From assembly GCA_020342235.1 (NCBI GenBank), contig CP073213.1, positions 598,501 through 662,500 of the forward strand: a stretch of 64,000 nucleotides of DNA. Reading direction: 5' to 3'. The translations under genes and the position numbers were made by a program. The notes beneath the pieces were generated by a model. It was not told where the DNA came from and searched no databases. It saw nothing but the letters and a program-made list of their open reading frames with translations. This DNA is from Saccharomycopsis phalli. Taxonomy: Eukaryota > Ascomycota > Saccharomycetes > Ascoideales > Saccharomycopsidaceae. Each line of letters opens with the position of its first letter. Within the stretch, counting starts at the first letter, position 1. Positions 47,774 through 56,816 of this stretch are shown piece after piece.

Positions 47774-48919
47774 CTATTTCTTCTTGTATGCATTCTTAAA
47801 CGCAGTCTTGCCAACGACCTTGCCGTCAATGTCAAGACGCTGGGACCGTTTCAACTCCTTCTCCTCCAGCTTCTGCTGAGCCTCTGCGCGGATCTTGGCG
47901 TCGAGCTTTGCATTCTCCCACTTCTTCATCAAGCCCTCGTCCTTGACCGACCCGTCTGGGTTCTTTGGCGGTGGAACAATGTCGGCCATGGAGAAGTATG
48001 CCCGGAACGCCTTGTTGGTGAGCAACCTGGTCTGGATGATGGAGAACAACGAGTTTACGGCAAAGTACCACACCACAGCTGCGGACAAGTTCATGGTGAA
48101 CGGGATCGATAGCACAGGCAACACCGTGAAGACCTTCTGCATGGTTGGTGACAATTGCTGGGCTCCGGTTTCACCTCCAAGGCGCATAAACGCCATGAAA
48201 CTACCGGCGGTGATGATCTGCAATCCAAGATACGGGTCTGTGGCGCTCAAGTCGGTGAACCACCATAGACCCTGGTCAAGGAACCCAGACACTGGGTACG
48301 CCGACATGTGTCTGAGAGCACCAAACATGGCCAAGGCAAACGGAATCTGCACAAACGGGGTCATCAAGTAGCGGAGCTTCACGCCCTGTGACTGGAAGAG
48401 CGCCTTTTTGGCCCTAGCGGCCCGTTGCTGGAGCTGCATGTCTGCCGGATTGGCCCGCACAGACTCCTCGATCTCGGTGATTTGCGGCCGGATCTGCGAC
48501 ATCTGGCCACTGGTGTGCGACGACTTTATATATAGCGGGAAAAGAAGTGCTCTAGTGGTGACAGTGACGAGGGCAATCGTGGCCCACCAAGGGAGCCCGG
48601 TGTAGACATGGGTTACTTCCAAGACTCTGGCGATAATATCAGCGGGCCACCACCAGGAATCGACAATGCCGGCCTCGGAGAGATATCCCACGTGGTCACA
48701 GGTTAAATTTGACGTTTCTGGCACGGGAATGTCGTTGAAGTCGACCAATTTGTCCGTGATCTGGGAGTTGTCCGTGATCTGGGAGTTGTGGCGGACGAAT
48801 CCGACCAGAGCAAGTGCCCGAGGAAGTTTGTGCGGGAGACCAGGGCGAAGGAGGCTCGGTGAGCCGAGCACTACGCGAGAACGGGTGACGTTCTTGAGCA
48901 ATGCGGTGCGTGGAAACAT
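47774..48919 (-). CDS. OXA1: OXA1, mitochondrial inner-membrane insertase, 381 aa
   Basis: YidC/Oxa1/Alb3-family insertase that docks mitoribosomes and inserts mitochondrially encoded respiratory subunits. The basic presequence MFPRTALLKNVTRSRVVLGS fits matrix targeting. Helix 1 and the conserved groove: LPWWATIALVTVTTRALLFP (about 109-128) with the family Arg. Next come the coiled hairpin (QITEIEESVRANPADMQLQQ), then RYLMTPFVQIPFALAMFGAL, GLQIITAGSFMAFM, and VWYFAVNSLFSIIQTRLL. The C-terminal Lys-rich tail (AEAQQKLEEKELKRSQRLDI..YKKK) is the ribosome-binding extension typical of Oxa1 rather than Cox18. Confidence 0.94.
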   Translation of the reverse strand: MFPRTALLKNVTRSRVVLGSPSLLRPGLPHKLPRALALVGFVRHNSQITDNSQITDKLVDFNDIPVPETSNLTCDHVGYLSEAGIVDSWWWPADIIARVLEVTHVYTGLPWWATIALVTVTTRALLFPLYIKSSHTSGQMSQIRPQITEIEESVRANPADMQLQQRAARAKKALFQSQGVKLRYLMTPFVQIPFALAMFGALRHMSAYPVSGFLDQGLWWFTDLSATDPYLGLQIITAGSFMAFMRLGGETGAQQLSPTMQKVFTVLPVLSIPFTMNLSAAVVWYFAVNSLFSIIQTRLLTNKAFRAYFSMADIVPPPKNPDGSVKDEGLMKKWENAKLDAKIRAEAQQKLEEKELKRSQRLDIDGKVVGKTAFKNAYKKK

Positions 48920-48969
48920 TGTTGAGTGGTGAAAAATTGGAGTGAAAACACAGCCGGTTATGTAAGGCA

Positions 48970-49165
48970 GCTGAAATGTTATGTAAGATATTGTGAAATG
49001 TTATGTAAGATATTGTAGATTGTTATGTAAGATATCATGATTGTTATGTAATATATGTGAATTGTTACGTAAAATATGTGAATTATTATGTAAGATACTG
49101 TAAATTATTACATAATATATGCATGCTGTTACATAAGATATACGAATTATTACATAATCAGAAAT
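48970..49165. repeat. TTATGTAAGATATTGTGAA array in the OXA1 divergent promoter
   Basis: Nine or more units of 20-24 bp (TGTTATGTAAGATATTGTGA and variants with ACATAATATA) occupy half of the 413-bp divergent region. It is one of the few arrays on the promoter side of both flanking genes. Confidence 0.85.
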
Positions 49166-49332
49166 AGTTGCACACCACATTTGCTCCACAATACTCACTC
49201 TCGGCGTCCTTCCTTCCGCCGGTAATATCCAGTTTGTGTGGTTTTCTCCCAGTCTTGAATTCGACAGTCTCAGGCAGTCTCAATTTGTCTCAAGACACTG
49301 GGCTCTGGTGAAAAATAGCTTACCATAATACC

Positions 49333-50550
49333 ATGCTCCGGCTAACAAGATGCCTCTGGCACCCACTACGACGCACAAGCACCTTTTCCCTCGGCGATAT
49401 TCCTCCGTTGAAGTCGCTTGAATGCGTCCACACGCTTCTCGAGTCGTACAACCAGCACGCGGTCACCGATCAAACGGTGCACCATGCCATGGAAGACGTG
49501 TTGCTGCTGGCGATCCAGCAGAACCAGCGAAGCATTGCTGACGCAGACACGTTGCTGGTGCTCCTTGGAAACCTCTATGCCAACAGCAGCAATCTCGGCA
49601 CAAAACACATGTACTTGAATGTGCTCATCCGGTACTATCTTCTCATGGGTAAGCATCTCGACAGCTACACCTTGGTGATTCTCAACTGGGCCGCAGTGTC
49701 AAACACCACACTTGAGTTGGTGGTTCTCAACCTCGTGAGGAACTGCTACATCGAGCCGGTCATTGAGCTTCTCACCACGTTGCACCGTCGCCGGATGGTC
49801 ACGCTGCGAATATATCACACCGTATTCCAGCATGCGCTTCTGACGGCCGACGTGTCTGAGAAGCTGCTAATCAACTTGTGGAACGTCGCAGTGTACCACG
49901 GCCAGCACGCATATTTGTCGTACGGCGAGTTGCTCCAGTTGTCGCTCCGGGTCTCTGACGAAAAAACCATTCGGGACATTAGCTGGTACGCCAGATACAA
50001 GGACCAGCACCGCTTTGAGCCCCAGGGAATCCACCACCGGTTGTCGTACTACAATTCGGTCATGTCCACCAGCAACCACTGGCGACTTTTCAACAAGATG
50101 GTCACGGACTTTGACGACTACATCTATCCGGAAATGGACAGCGCAGGCTACCGTGTGTGTGCTCGCGACTTCCCAGCAGTGGTTGACCAGCTTCGACGGT
50201 TGAACCGTCCGTTCGACTCGGTGTTCTCCAACACCCTTTCCGAGACAAACTTGAGCTTTCTTCGGACTCGCTACAGGTTTCTCAACACGTTGTACTTCAA
50301 CATCTACCTCTACTCGCTTGTAGGCTCCAAAGTTTCAGTCGAGCAGTTGTTGTCCAACACTCAGTTCTTGGTGGACGAGATTGGCCTCCAGTTGAACTTG
50401 GAGTCGTTCCAGTGTCTCTTCAGGCTCAGCGACGGGCACAGCTGCCAGAAGGACATCTACAAGTTTTATAAATCCTACGAGGAGTACCATGGTTTTGTGG
50501 GGAAACCCAACTGGTATATACAGAAAGCACTCAATAAATGGGCACCCTGA
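49333..50550 (+). CDS. Probable mitochondrial helical-repeat protein, unknown, 405 aa
   Basis: Not recognised by name. The N-terminus (MLRLTRCLWHPLRRTSTFSL) is a typical amphipathic, Arg-rich, acid-free mitochondrial presequence. The rest is all-helical with repeating 30-40 residue modules (YLNVLIRYYLLMGKHLDSYT, LVILNWAAVSNTTLELVVLN, RIYHTVFQHALLTADVSEKL). This looks like the PPR-like or Aep/Cbp-type factors that govern mitochondrial mRNA stability and translation in yeast. It is divergent from OXA1, and its stop is 12 bp before the first VPS9 ATG. Function is inferred from composition only. Confidence 0.75.
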   Translation: MLRLTRCLWHPLRRTSTFSLGDIPPLKSLECVHTLLESYNQHAVTDQTVHHAMEDVLLLAIQQNQRSIADADTLLVLLGNLYANSSNLGTKHMYLNVLIRYYLLMGKHLDSYTLVILNWAAVSNTTLELVVLNLVRNCYIEPVIELLTTLHRRRMVTLRIYHTVFQHALLTADVSEKLLINLWNVAVYHGQHAYLSYGELLQLSLRVSDEKTIRDISWYARYKDQHRFEPQGIHHRLSYYNSVMSTSNHWRLFNKMVTDFDDYIYPEMDSAGYRVCARDFPAVVDQLRRLNRPFDSVFSNTLSETNLSFLRTRYRFLNTLYFNIYLYSLVGSKVSVEQLLSNTQFLVDEIGLQLNLESFQCLFRLSDGHSCQKDIYKFYKSYEEYHGFVGKPNWYIQKALNKWAP

Positions 50551-50562
50551 CAATGTAGGCCC

Positions 50563-52635
50563 ATGGCACATAACCAATATATAGCGCGCGAGTCTGGCAA
50601 ATCAGCCATGAGCGAGGACAAGGGCGTACCACAGCTAGTGTTTACAGGGAGTATTTCCGGGTCGTCATCTGCTGTCAGCAAGCCGACTGTCCAGGGGAGT
50701 TTTGTCAACCATGAGAATTTGACCTCCTTGTCGGGGATTACTTATTCTGACGGCAATGTTTTGGGCAACGACAGTGATAGTGAGTCGGATGGGGAGTCGA
50801 ATGAGAAGGGAAATGGGAAGGAACGAGAAGAGGTGGCGGGAGCGAAGGTGTTGGAAACTAAGGAGTTGGAAACTAAGGAGTTGGAAACTAAAGAGTTGCC
50901 GGAGTTGCCGAAGGAGTGTAGTTTGGGTGGTTCCGATGGTCCAGTGAGTGATGATATACCAAGGGATGTATTGAATGAATCAGGGAATTTGTTGAATGAA
51001 TCAGGGAATGTTTTGAATGCATCCAAGGATATTCCGAATATATCCAAGGACATTCCGAATATACCCAAGGATATTCCAACTATATCCAAGGACTTTCTGA
51101 ATATACCCAAGGATATTCTTATTGAACCAAGCAATTCATCAACCGACTCGCCAATCAATTCATCAACCATCTCACCAAACAATCCACCACAGATTATCCA
51201 AGACACAGAAATCAATCCAGACTTGCCTGGGCCCCTGGAACTCGCACATTCCAAAAATATGCCATTGGCCCCCACAGAAAAGTCTGATAAACCAGTCATA
51301 ACCTCCGAGAGCAAGGACCGAATCATCAACCGTGTCCAGACCCCCGTCAAGTCGATGCTGGACCTTAAGCGACAGGAACAGAAGTTGAAGCAGTTGGAGA
51401 GCGGTCGGCAGCAGCACAAACAGGACCCGAACAACATGCCGTTTGACTTCCAGCGGTTCCTTTTGTACCTCAAGGCCAAGAGCGCTGATTCGGTTGTGCG
51501 ATACTTGAAGTCGTTCTTGATTGCCTTCTCCAAGAAAAACTGGACCGTGAGCGAGCAGGTCAAGTTGATTAGCGATTTCAAGAACTTCATTTACGACCGG
51601 ATGTTGTCAGTGCCTCCATTCAGCAAAATGAACCAGACAGAGTTCATCAACTGCCAGGAGGGCATGGAGAAGCTTATCATGAACCGGCTCTATGACCAGG
51701 TGTTTTCGCCCGTGATCCTGCTGGCGAAATTGAACAAGTCTCACAAGCAGGATATCCTCAAGGACGAGTTGCTCAAGAACCAGATCCTCCGCTTCTCGTG
51801 GGTGACACACGTGCATCTTGACCTAGATGCCGCGATTGTGACCAAAGGCGAGTCGTTCCTTTCGTTGGCAATTGCCGAACTCATCAAGCTCAACAACTAC
51901 CGTTCGCCTCGAGACAAGATCATCTGTATCTTAAACTGCTGCAAAGTGATCTTTGCCATGCTCAAGAACTCGTCGCTCCAGACAAATGCCGACTCCTTCA
52001 TTCCGTCGTTGATCTATGTCGTGCTCAAGACCGACGAGGACCTCCGCTTGAACTCAAACATCAGCTATATTGAGCGGTTCCGCAACGAAGACGGACTCTC
52101 TGGTGAGGTCAGCTATTACGTTAGCAGTCTCTGGGCGGTGATTGGGTTCATTGAGAATCTCAACAAGGACAGCTTGACCATCACTGAGGAAGAGTGGGAT
52201 CGCTACATGAAGCCATATGAGGAGACCAAGGATGGGCCTGTCGATGTAATCATTGAGCATCCGACCAGTGAGACAAGCGAGCCGAATCATTTCTCGCCAC
52301 TTCTGTCGCTTCAGTCGTTCTTTCAGTCGGGGTTGGCCGGAATTGAAAACTACAAGTTGCTAGACGATGATAAGGGGACTGTCACCACCCAGACTCTTGT
52401 GGCACCGCAGCAGGATTCCGAGATCTTGACGACGCCGACGATTCTCAAGTTTAACCGGAACAAGGCAGAGAAGTTGGGTCTGCAGGCGTTTGAGCAGGAC
52501 AAGGCGCAGCTTATTGAGATGTTGGCGACGATGTTTCCTACGTTGGACAGGGAGATAATATCTGAGGTTGTTGTGGCGAACAATGCGCGGGAAAATGTGT
52601 GTGTTGACAGTTGTTTGAAGTTGATGGGCGAGTGA
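50563..52635 (+). CDS. VPS9: VPS9-like Rab5 guanine-nucleotide exchange factor, 690 aa
   Basis: GEF for the Rab5 GTPase Vps21 in endosomal/vacuolar transport. The N-terminal 240 residues are repeat-built and disordered (ETKELETKEL units; NISKDIPNIPKDIP units). A helical bundle starts at about 288 (FDFQRFLLYLKAKSADSVVR). The VPS9 core spans about 360-560: VFSPVILLAKL, LRFSWVTHVHLDLD, KIICILNCCKVIF. TNADSFIPSLIYVVLK (about 474-489) carries the catalytic Asp. The C-terminal CUE domain (about 645-690, LIEMLATMFPTLDREIISEV) binds ubiquitin. A second in-frame ATG at 50608 (MSEDKGVPQLVF) may be the true start, because the first leaves only 12 bp after the upstream gene. Confidence 0.9.
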   Translation: MAHNQYIARESGKSAMSEDKGVPQLVFTGSISGSSSAVSKPTVQGSFVNHENLTSLSGITYSDGNVLGNDSDSESDGESNEKGNGKEREEVAGAKVLETKELETKELETKELPELPKECSLGGSDGPVSDDIPRDVLNESGNLLNESGNVLNASKDIPNISKDIPNIPKDIPTISKDFLNIPKDILIEPSNSSTDSPINSSTISPNNPPQIIQDTEINPDLPGPLELAHSKNMPLAPTEKSDKPVITSESKDRIINRVQTPVKSMLDLKRQEQKLKQLESGRQQHKQDPNNMPFDFQRFLLYLKAKSADSVVRYLKSFLIAFSKKNWTVSEQVKLISDFKNFIYDRMLSVPPFSKMNQTEFINCQEGMEKLIMNRLYDQVFSPVILLAKLNKSHKQDILKDELLKNQILRFSWVTHVHLDLDAAIVTKGESFLSLAIAELIKLNNYRSPRDKIICILNCCKVIFAMLKNSSLQTNADSFIPSLIYVVLKTDEDLRLNSNISYIERFRNEDGLSGEVSYYVSSLWAVIGFIENLNKDSLTITEEEWDRYMKPYEETKDGPVDVIIEHPTSETSEPNHFSPLLSLQSFFQSGLAGIENYKLLDDDKGTVTTQTLVAPQQDSEILTTPTILKFNRNKAEKLGLQAFEQDKAQLIEMLATMFPTLDREIISEVVVANNARENVCVDSCLKLMGE

Positions 52636-52740
52636 AGTGAGGAGAGGACGTGAAGTGAGGGGAGGAGGGGGAGGACGTGAAGTGAAAGTGAGTGAGAAAG
52701 TGAAAAGTGAGAAAGTGAAAAGTGAATGACAAATTGCTAA
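52625..52740. repeat. GAAGTGAGGGGAGGA array starting at the VPS9 stop
   Basis: GAGTGAAGTGAGGAGAGGAC then GTGAAGTGAGGGGAGGAG and GAAAGTGA units begin with the last codons (GGC GAG TGA) of VPS9. Confidence 0.75.
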
Positions 52741-52793
52741 TGAGTGACAATGCTTGATCTAAGCTGGCAGTCATGCGACAGTCATATTGCCAT

Positions 52794-53100
52794 ACAAATC
52801 CTACAGTATAATATATCTAATCTCTCTTTAACGATTAGCAACTCGACCAAATCCTACAGTATAACATACCTAATCTCTCTTTAACGATTAGCAACTCGAC
52901 CAAATCCTACAGTATAACATACCTAATCTCTCTTTAACGATTAGCAACTCGACCAAATCCTACAGTATAACATACCTAATCTCTCTTTAACGATTAGCAA
53001 CTCGACCAAATCCTACAGTATAACATACCTAATCTCTCTTTAACGATTAGCAACTCGACCAAATCCTACAGTATAACATACCTAATCTCTCTTTAACGAT
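52794..53100. repeat. 53-bp tandem array including the aminotransferase stop
   Basis: Six copies of a 53-bp unit (contains AAATCCTACAGTATAACATA and CTAATCTCTCTTTAACGATT). The copy next to the gene contains the last seven codons and stop of the aminotransferase (minus strand). The others repeat the same CTAATCTCTCTTTAACGATT segment. Confidence 0.93.
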
Positions 53101-54341
53101 TCTTTAGCAACCTCGCCCCAAATTTTAATACCCTCTAGGAGCCGCTGCTCATCTTCAAAACTCACACTGAGCCGGAAACTGCTGCTGCCCCAGTCACGTG
53201 GGTTACCCGCAACTTCAAAGTTGTCGCCGCCAGCAAGTCTGAGGCCTCGGGCCTTGGCCAAATCAACAATAGCCCTACCATCATATTCAGAAGGAAGCGT
53301 CACCCAGATAAAATACCCGCCATCTCCACCATGATACGTAGTGCCCTTGGGAAGATACTGCTGGATCGCGTCCACCGCTGTTTTGGCACGTGACCCGTAC
53401 ACGGTGCAAAAATCGCAAATCAACGTGTCCAAGTCACCTGACCTGATCATCTCGCCAACAATGTTGGCATTGAGCTGTGATGGGGATCCTCCGGAGACGT
53501 TTGCGCCCCCCTGGGAAAGTTGGAACGCCAATTTATCTGTAGCGGAGATTTGGAATCCTGTTCTGATTCCCGGGGCAATCAATTTTGAAAAGGTGAGGTT
53601 GGTCAAGGTGTTGCCAAAGGTGTTACCCGCCGGCAAGGTTTCGCGGTCCAAAATGTCGAACCGTTTGATTTTCTGGGCGCCGGAATAGTCCAAGAGATCG
53701 TATACGTCGTCGGTGATGATGAGCATGTCGTATTTGCGGGCCAAGTCAATGAGCCTGCGCCGGGTGTGTTCAGGGAGGGTAACGCCTCCCGGGTTGGAGA
53801 AGGTGGGCACGCACCAAAAGACGTAGCGGTACACTTTTTTCTGCGGGGCATGGTCAATTAGGCGGAGGGAGTCGTTGGCCGGGTCACTGTCCTCGTAGCG
53901 TTTGATTTGCAGCTCGAGCCACTGCAAGTCAATGTTGCCGCTGTTTTCGTCCACTGCAGTGATTTTCCCGCCAAACCCTGCGTCGATGAAGCAGTCGTTG
54001 ATCAAGTAGTATGTCGGTGAGACGATAAACGCCTGTCTGGTATAACCTGTGTGTGCGAGCGTGCTCTGGAGCAAGGCATTGAGGATGCCATACGACGCGC
54101 CGCCGGTCAAATTGATGTGTTCTGGCTGGGTGTGGGAGGAGAAAATCCGGTTGGACCAGCGGGCGATTTCCAGACGCACCCAGAGGGCGCCCTGGTCGGA
54201 ACCGTATGTGAGCGGGTGCCTGCTTTGCGGGTCGGCGTCGTAGTCACGGTGTTGTGGCGCGAGGACTGCGTTTGTTGCCTTGAGGATTGCTTGGCGGGGA
54301 AGGAGGGTGTAGGACGGGTGTCCGACGAAAAAGTCAATCAT
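53082..54341 (-). CDS. PLP-dependent class I/II aminotransferase (YER152C-like), 419 aa
   Basis: Fold-type I aminotransferase resembling yeast YER152C and fungal 2-aminoadipate/aromatic aminotransferase-like enzymes. Seen: HINLTGGASYGILNAL (phosphate-side loop), SPTYYLINDCF, N183 in PTFSNPGG, D211 and Y214 in TDDVYDLLDY (cofactor ring contacts), K253 in LTFSKLIAPGIRTG (Schiff-base lysine), and Arg in SSFRLSVSFED (substrate carboxylate). All catalytic residues are present. There is no targeting signal. The substrate is unknown. The C-terminal codons form part of a downstream 53-bp array. Confidence 0.88.
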   Translation of the reverse strand: MIDFFVGHPSYTLLPRQAILKATNAVLAPQHRDYDADPQSRHPLTYGSDQGALWVRLEIARWSNRIFSSHTQPEHINLTGGASYGILNALLQSTLAHTGYTRQAFIVSPTYYLINDCFIDAGFGGKITAVDENSGNIDLQWLELQIKRYEDSDPANDSLRLIDHAPQKKVYRYVFWCVPTFSNPGGVTLPEHTRRRLIDLARKYDMLIITDDVYDLLDYSGAQKIKRFDILDRETLPAGNTFGNTLTNLTFSKLIAPGIRTGFQISATDKLAFQLSQGGANVSGGSPSQLNANIVGEMIRSGDLDTLICDFCTVYGSRAKTAVDAIQQYLPKGTTYHGGDGGYFIWVTLPSEYDGRAIVDLAKARGLRLAGGDNFEVAGNPRDWGSSSFRLSVSFEDEQRLLEGIKIWGEVAKESLKRD

Positions 54342-54724
54342 TGGGGAGAGTGTTTGGGGAGGGGGTATTTATATGGTTAGGAACTGTGGCGCGGCTGACA
54401 AATTACGGGGTGGTATTAATTATGCTAATCGGTCTATATCATTATTCGTCCAAGTAACGTATGTTGCGGCATTGCGGCAAAGGCTGCGGTACTAGTCTGA
54501 TGTGTTGCTCTTGTCTTTTGCCTGTTCTATCTTTGGATTAATTTCTTGTCTTTCTGTCTAATTGTGATTTTAATCATCTTATCTTAATCATCTTAATCAT
54601 CTTCAGCTTCTGTTTAATCTTCTCTCTGTCTAATCTTCTCTCTGTCTAATCTTCTCTTTCCAATCTTCTCTTTCCAATCTTCTCTTTCTAATCTTCTCTG
54701 TCTAATCTTCTCTTTCCAATCTTC
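54342..54724. other. Gap aminotransferase / UBP3
   Basis: 54342-54540 holds the aminotransferase promoter (no clear motifs). 54545-54740 is a CT-rich array that runs into the UBP3 C-terminal codons. Confidence 0.65.
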
Positions 54725-54775
54725 TTAATCCTGTCTAATCTTATCTCTCCTCTCCCTATCCAATCTTTCGTAAAG
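54575..54775. repeat. ATCTTCTCTTTCCA array merging with the UBP3 3' end
   Basis: TAATCTTCTCTCTGTC and CAATCTTCTCTTTC units (14-16 bp) about ten times. The same pattern (CTGTCTAATCTTATCTCTCC) forms the last codons of UBP3. Confidence 0.8.
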
Positions 54776-56203
54776 CAAAATATACGCACTCTTCTCCTGA
54801 CTATCATCATTAATGGCCTCCTCCGGCAGAATCTTCTCCACATTGGTGTCGTCAATGCGGATCCACGTGCCCTGGTCCGGACGGAGCACATCTACAGTAT
54901 AATGTCCAACGTCAGGACTACTTCCATGATGGTACACCACCCCCGTAAGCTTAAACTGGTTCGGGCCGACAACCGACTTGGAGAGACACTGGGCCGGGAT
55001 CTGGAGCACGTGCGGGTAGCTCACGCTCTTTTTGATCTTCTCCACACGCAGGCTGTCGGACGAATACAGGAACCGCTTCAAGTGCACCACGAGCACACGA
55101 GGCAAGCGGTCAATGAAGGTCTGCTTTCTGGCATAGGTGCCCTGTTCGTAGAGAAGCTGCTCGGGCTCGCTGAGCCGCTGGAACGCGACCTCGAGGGAAT
55201 CGGCGCTGCTAATGTCCAACTGCACGTGCTGGAACGGGTCCAACGTCACTGAGCGCAGCAGCAGCTCCAACTCGGAGCGGAACTGTCCGCCGAATATCTG
55301 GGTGATTGGCGTGGCGCGGACCTCGACCACACGCTTGCTGACGCCCCTGTTCTTGCGGCCGACCTCCTGCCACTCCTTGCTGCTCGGCACTGAGATTTCG
55401 TTCTCGGTGGTGGTGGTGGTGCCGTTTATGGTGCCGCTGCTGAACGAGTCGAGCGTGTTGGCGACAAGCGCACGTGCCGTCGGCACCCCGATGCTGCTCA
55501 AGAGCGCGCTGCGGTCGCGCGGCGCAATGTTCCTCAACACCCCCGACAACTCCTCATGAAGTCCGTCGAGGTAGTAACCTAGAAACTCCTCGGCGTCCTC
55601 CTGCTGGCCCCATTGGAGGTGCAGGAACCGCGGGTGGCGCGCGAGCGCCTGGTAGAAGCGCTGCGGGTTGACCGGCGGGCCGATTTCCGGGGCGGCGGCG
55701 GCGGCCGGCCGGAACTCGCTGAAGAGGTCGATCAGGGCGTCCAAGAGCGGGGTGTCGCCACCGGTGCCGGCCAAGGAGCCGCCGGGCGCGCGCAGCTCAA
55801 TGACGCGGAGCATGTTGTACAAGGGCGTGCTGTAGAGCAAGATCTGCATGATTGAGGACATGAAGCAGATGTTGCCGGTGTTGACAAGGCCACGCGGGCG
55901 GATGGTAGGCACGGTGCGCGGCACGTAGTCGGTCTGGTACATGATGCGCACGAGCACCACGGCAAGCGACTCAATGTGCCCCAGCGGCACCACTGGCGGC
56001 TTGGGCGCCACCGGCGCCGGCTTGGGCGCAGCACGGCCCTTTTCCGCCATCGCTGACCACGACATGGCGCTGGGCACTGGCTTGTCCCGTGCAAGCTTGA
56101 GACGGGCTCGAACCTCCCGGGCACGGTCACGGCTCTTACGGAACTCCACCTCGGTAGTGCCGAAGTATATCGGATATCGAAACTCCATCACTTGATTGCT
56201 CAT
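54725..56203 (-). CDS. UBP3: Ubiquitin-specific protease, UBP3/USP10 type, 492 aa
   Basis: Deubiquitinating enzyme; yeast Ubp3 with Bre5 acts on COPII/COPI coat subunits and in ribophagy. Cys box: RPRGLVNTGNICFMSSIMQI (C113, oxyanion N108). QEDAEEFLGYYLDGLHEEL follows. The His box is GVVYHHGSSPDVGHYTVDVL, then WIRIDDTNVEKI. The Ubp3 catalytic-domain approach (SLAVVLVRIMYQTDYV) is recognisable, but the long N-terminal half with the Bre5-binding region is missing, so this is a short version. The start is the first ATG (56203); codons further upstream have none. The catalytic domain holds a low-complexity loop (GTINGTTTTTENE). C-terminal residues are array-derived. Confidence 0.85.
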   Translation of the reverse strand: MSNQVMEFRYPIYFGTTEVEFRKSRDRAREVRARLKLARDKPVPSAMSWSAMAEKGRAAPKPAPVAPKPPVVPLGHIESLAVVLVRIMYQTDYVPRTVPTIRPRGLVNTGNICFMSSIMQILLYSTPLYNMLRVIELRAPGGSLAGTGGDTPLLDALIDLFSEFRPAAAAAPEIGPPVNPQRFYQALARHPRFLHLQWGQQEDAEEFLGYYLDGLHEELSGVLRNIAPRDRSALLSSIGVPTARALVANTLDSFSSGTINGTTTTTENEISVPSSKEWQEVGRKNRGVSKRVVEVRATPITQIFGGQFRSELELLLRSVTLDPFQHVQLDISSADSLEVAFQRLSEPEQLLYEQGTYARKQTFIDRLPRVLVVHLKRFLYSSDSLRVEKIKKSVSYPHVLQIPAQCLSKSVVGPNQFKLTGVVYHHGSSPDVGHYTVDVLRPDQGTWIRIDDTNVEKILPEEAINDDSQEKSAYILLYERLDRERRDKIRQD

Positions 56204-56275
56204 GTCATATGAGTACACTGTTCCATTCACCTATATATTCGCCCAACCTCGCGGAAAATTAGCACGGGCGGGTAA

Positions 56276-56771
56276 CTACAGCTCGGTGCTGAGCTTGAAG
56301 GCCTTGTCTGTCTGGTTAGTACGTCTCCCCAAAAAAAAAAAAAAAACACCCCTTTTGATACTCACCTTCGTGACTCACCGTGTAAATAAAGTTGGCAAGC
56401 ACATCGTTCTCCTTCACATTGTGTGCCAAAAAATGCGCCCGCACTCGCTCAGCCAACTCGGGCTTCGTCACCCGTTGCTGACTCCGCTCACTGTAGCTCT
56501 TCTTCCCTACAACTGACCCTAGCATCATCCCATAGTCCGTCATCCCGTCCGGAACGTCCATGTGATACCGTCGCTTGTACTTGTTCAACACCTCCACAGG
56601 CAAACTCTCAAAGTCCAACGGGTCAATCGGCTCCCGGTCCTGGGGACCGTTGCTGTTGATGTGCCGCGCCAAAAACTCCTCCTGTGCAATCTTCATCAGC
56701 TGCTGCTTCGATTTCGCCGTGCCTCGCACATTTCCATATCCGTTTCGCTCTGGCTCGTTCCGTACAACCAT
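56276..56771 (-). CDS. SAP30: SAP30, Rpd3L histone-deacetylase subunit; exons 56366-56771 and 56276-56307, 145 aa
   Basis: Bridging subunit of the Rpd3L/Sin3 deacetylase. The Sin3-binding region matches yeast: DPLDFESLPVEVLNKYKRRY, DVPDGMTDYGMMLGSVVGKK, KPELAERVRAHFLAHNVKEN. Unspliced, the frame runs into a poly-Phe tail encoded by an intronic T-run. Splicing 56308-56365 out gives ...ANFIYTVSHEDKAFKLSTEL, which aligns residue for residue with the yeast end FIYKVKNQKKKFKMEF. Yeast's long Asn-rich N-terminus is absent. Three CACGTG boxes lie upstream. The stop is 72 bp from the UBP3 ATG on the same strand. Confidence 0.88.
56308..56365 (-). other. SAP30: SAP30 intron, 58 nt
   Basis: Minus strand: GAAG|GTGAGTATC, a 16-T run, TACTAACCAGACAG|ACAAGG. 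A second donor (GTGAGTCAC, 12 nt upstream) paired with the nearer CAG acceptor would also keep a frame, but it removes conserved residues. Confidence 0.82.
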
Positions 56772-56816
56772 GTTGCTCTGCGATTCTCAATTCCCCGAGA
56801 TATGCGTCAAGCGTGT

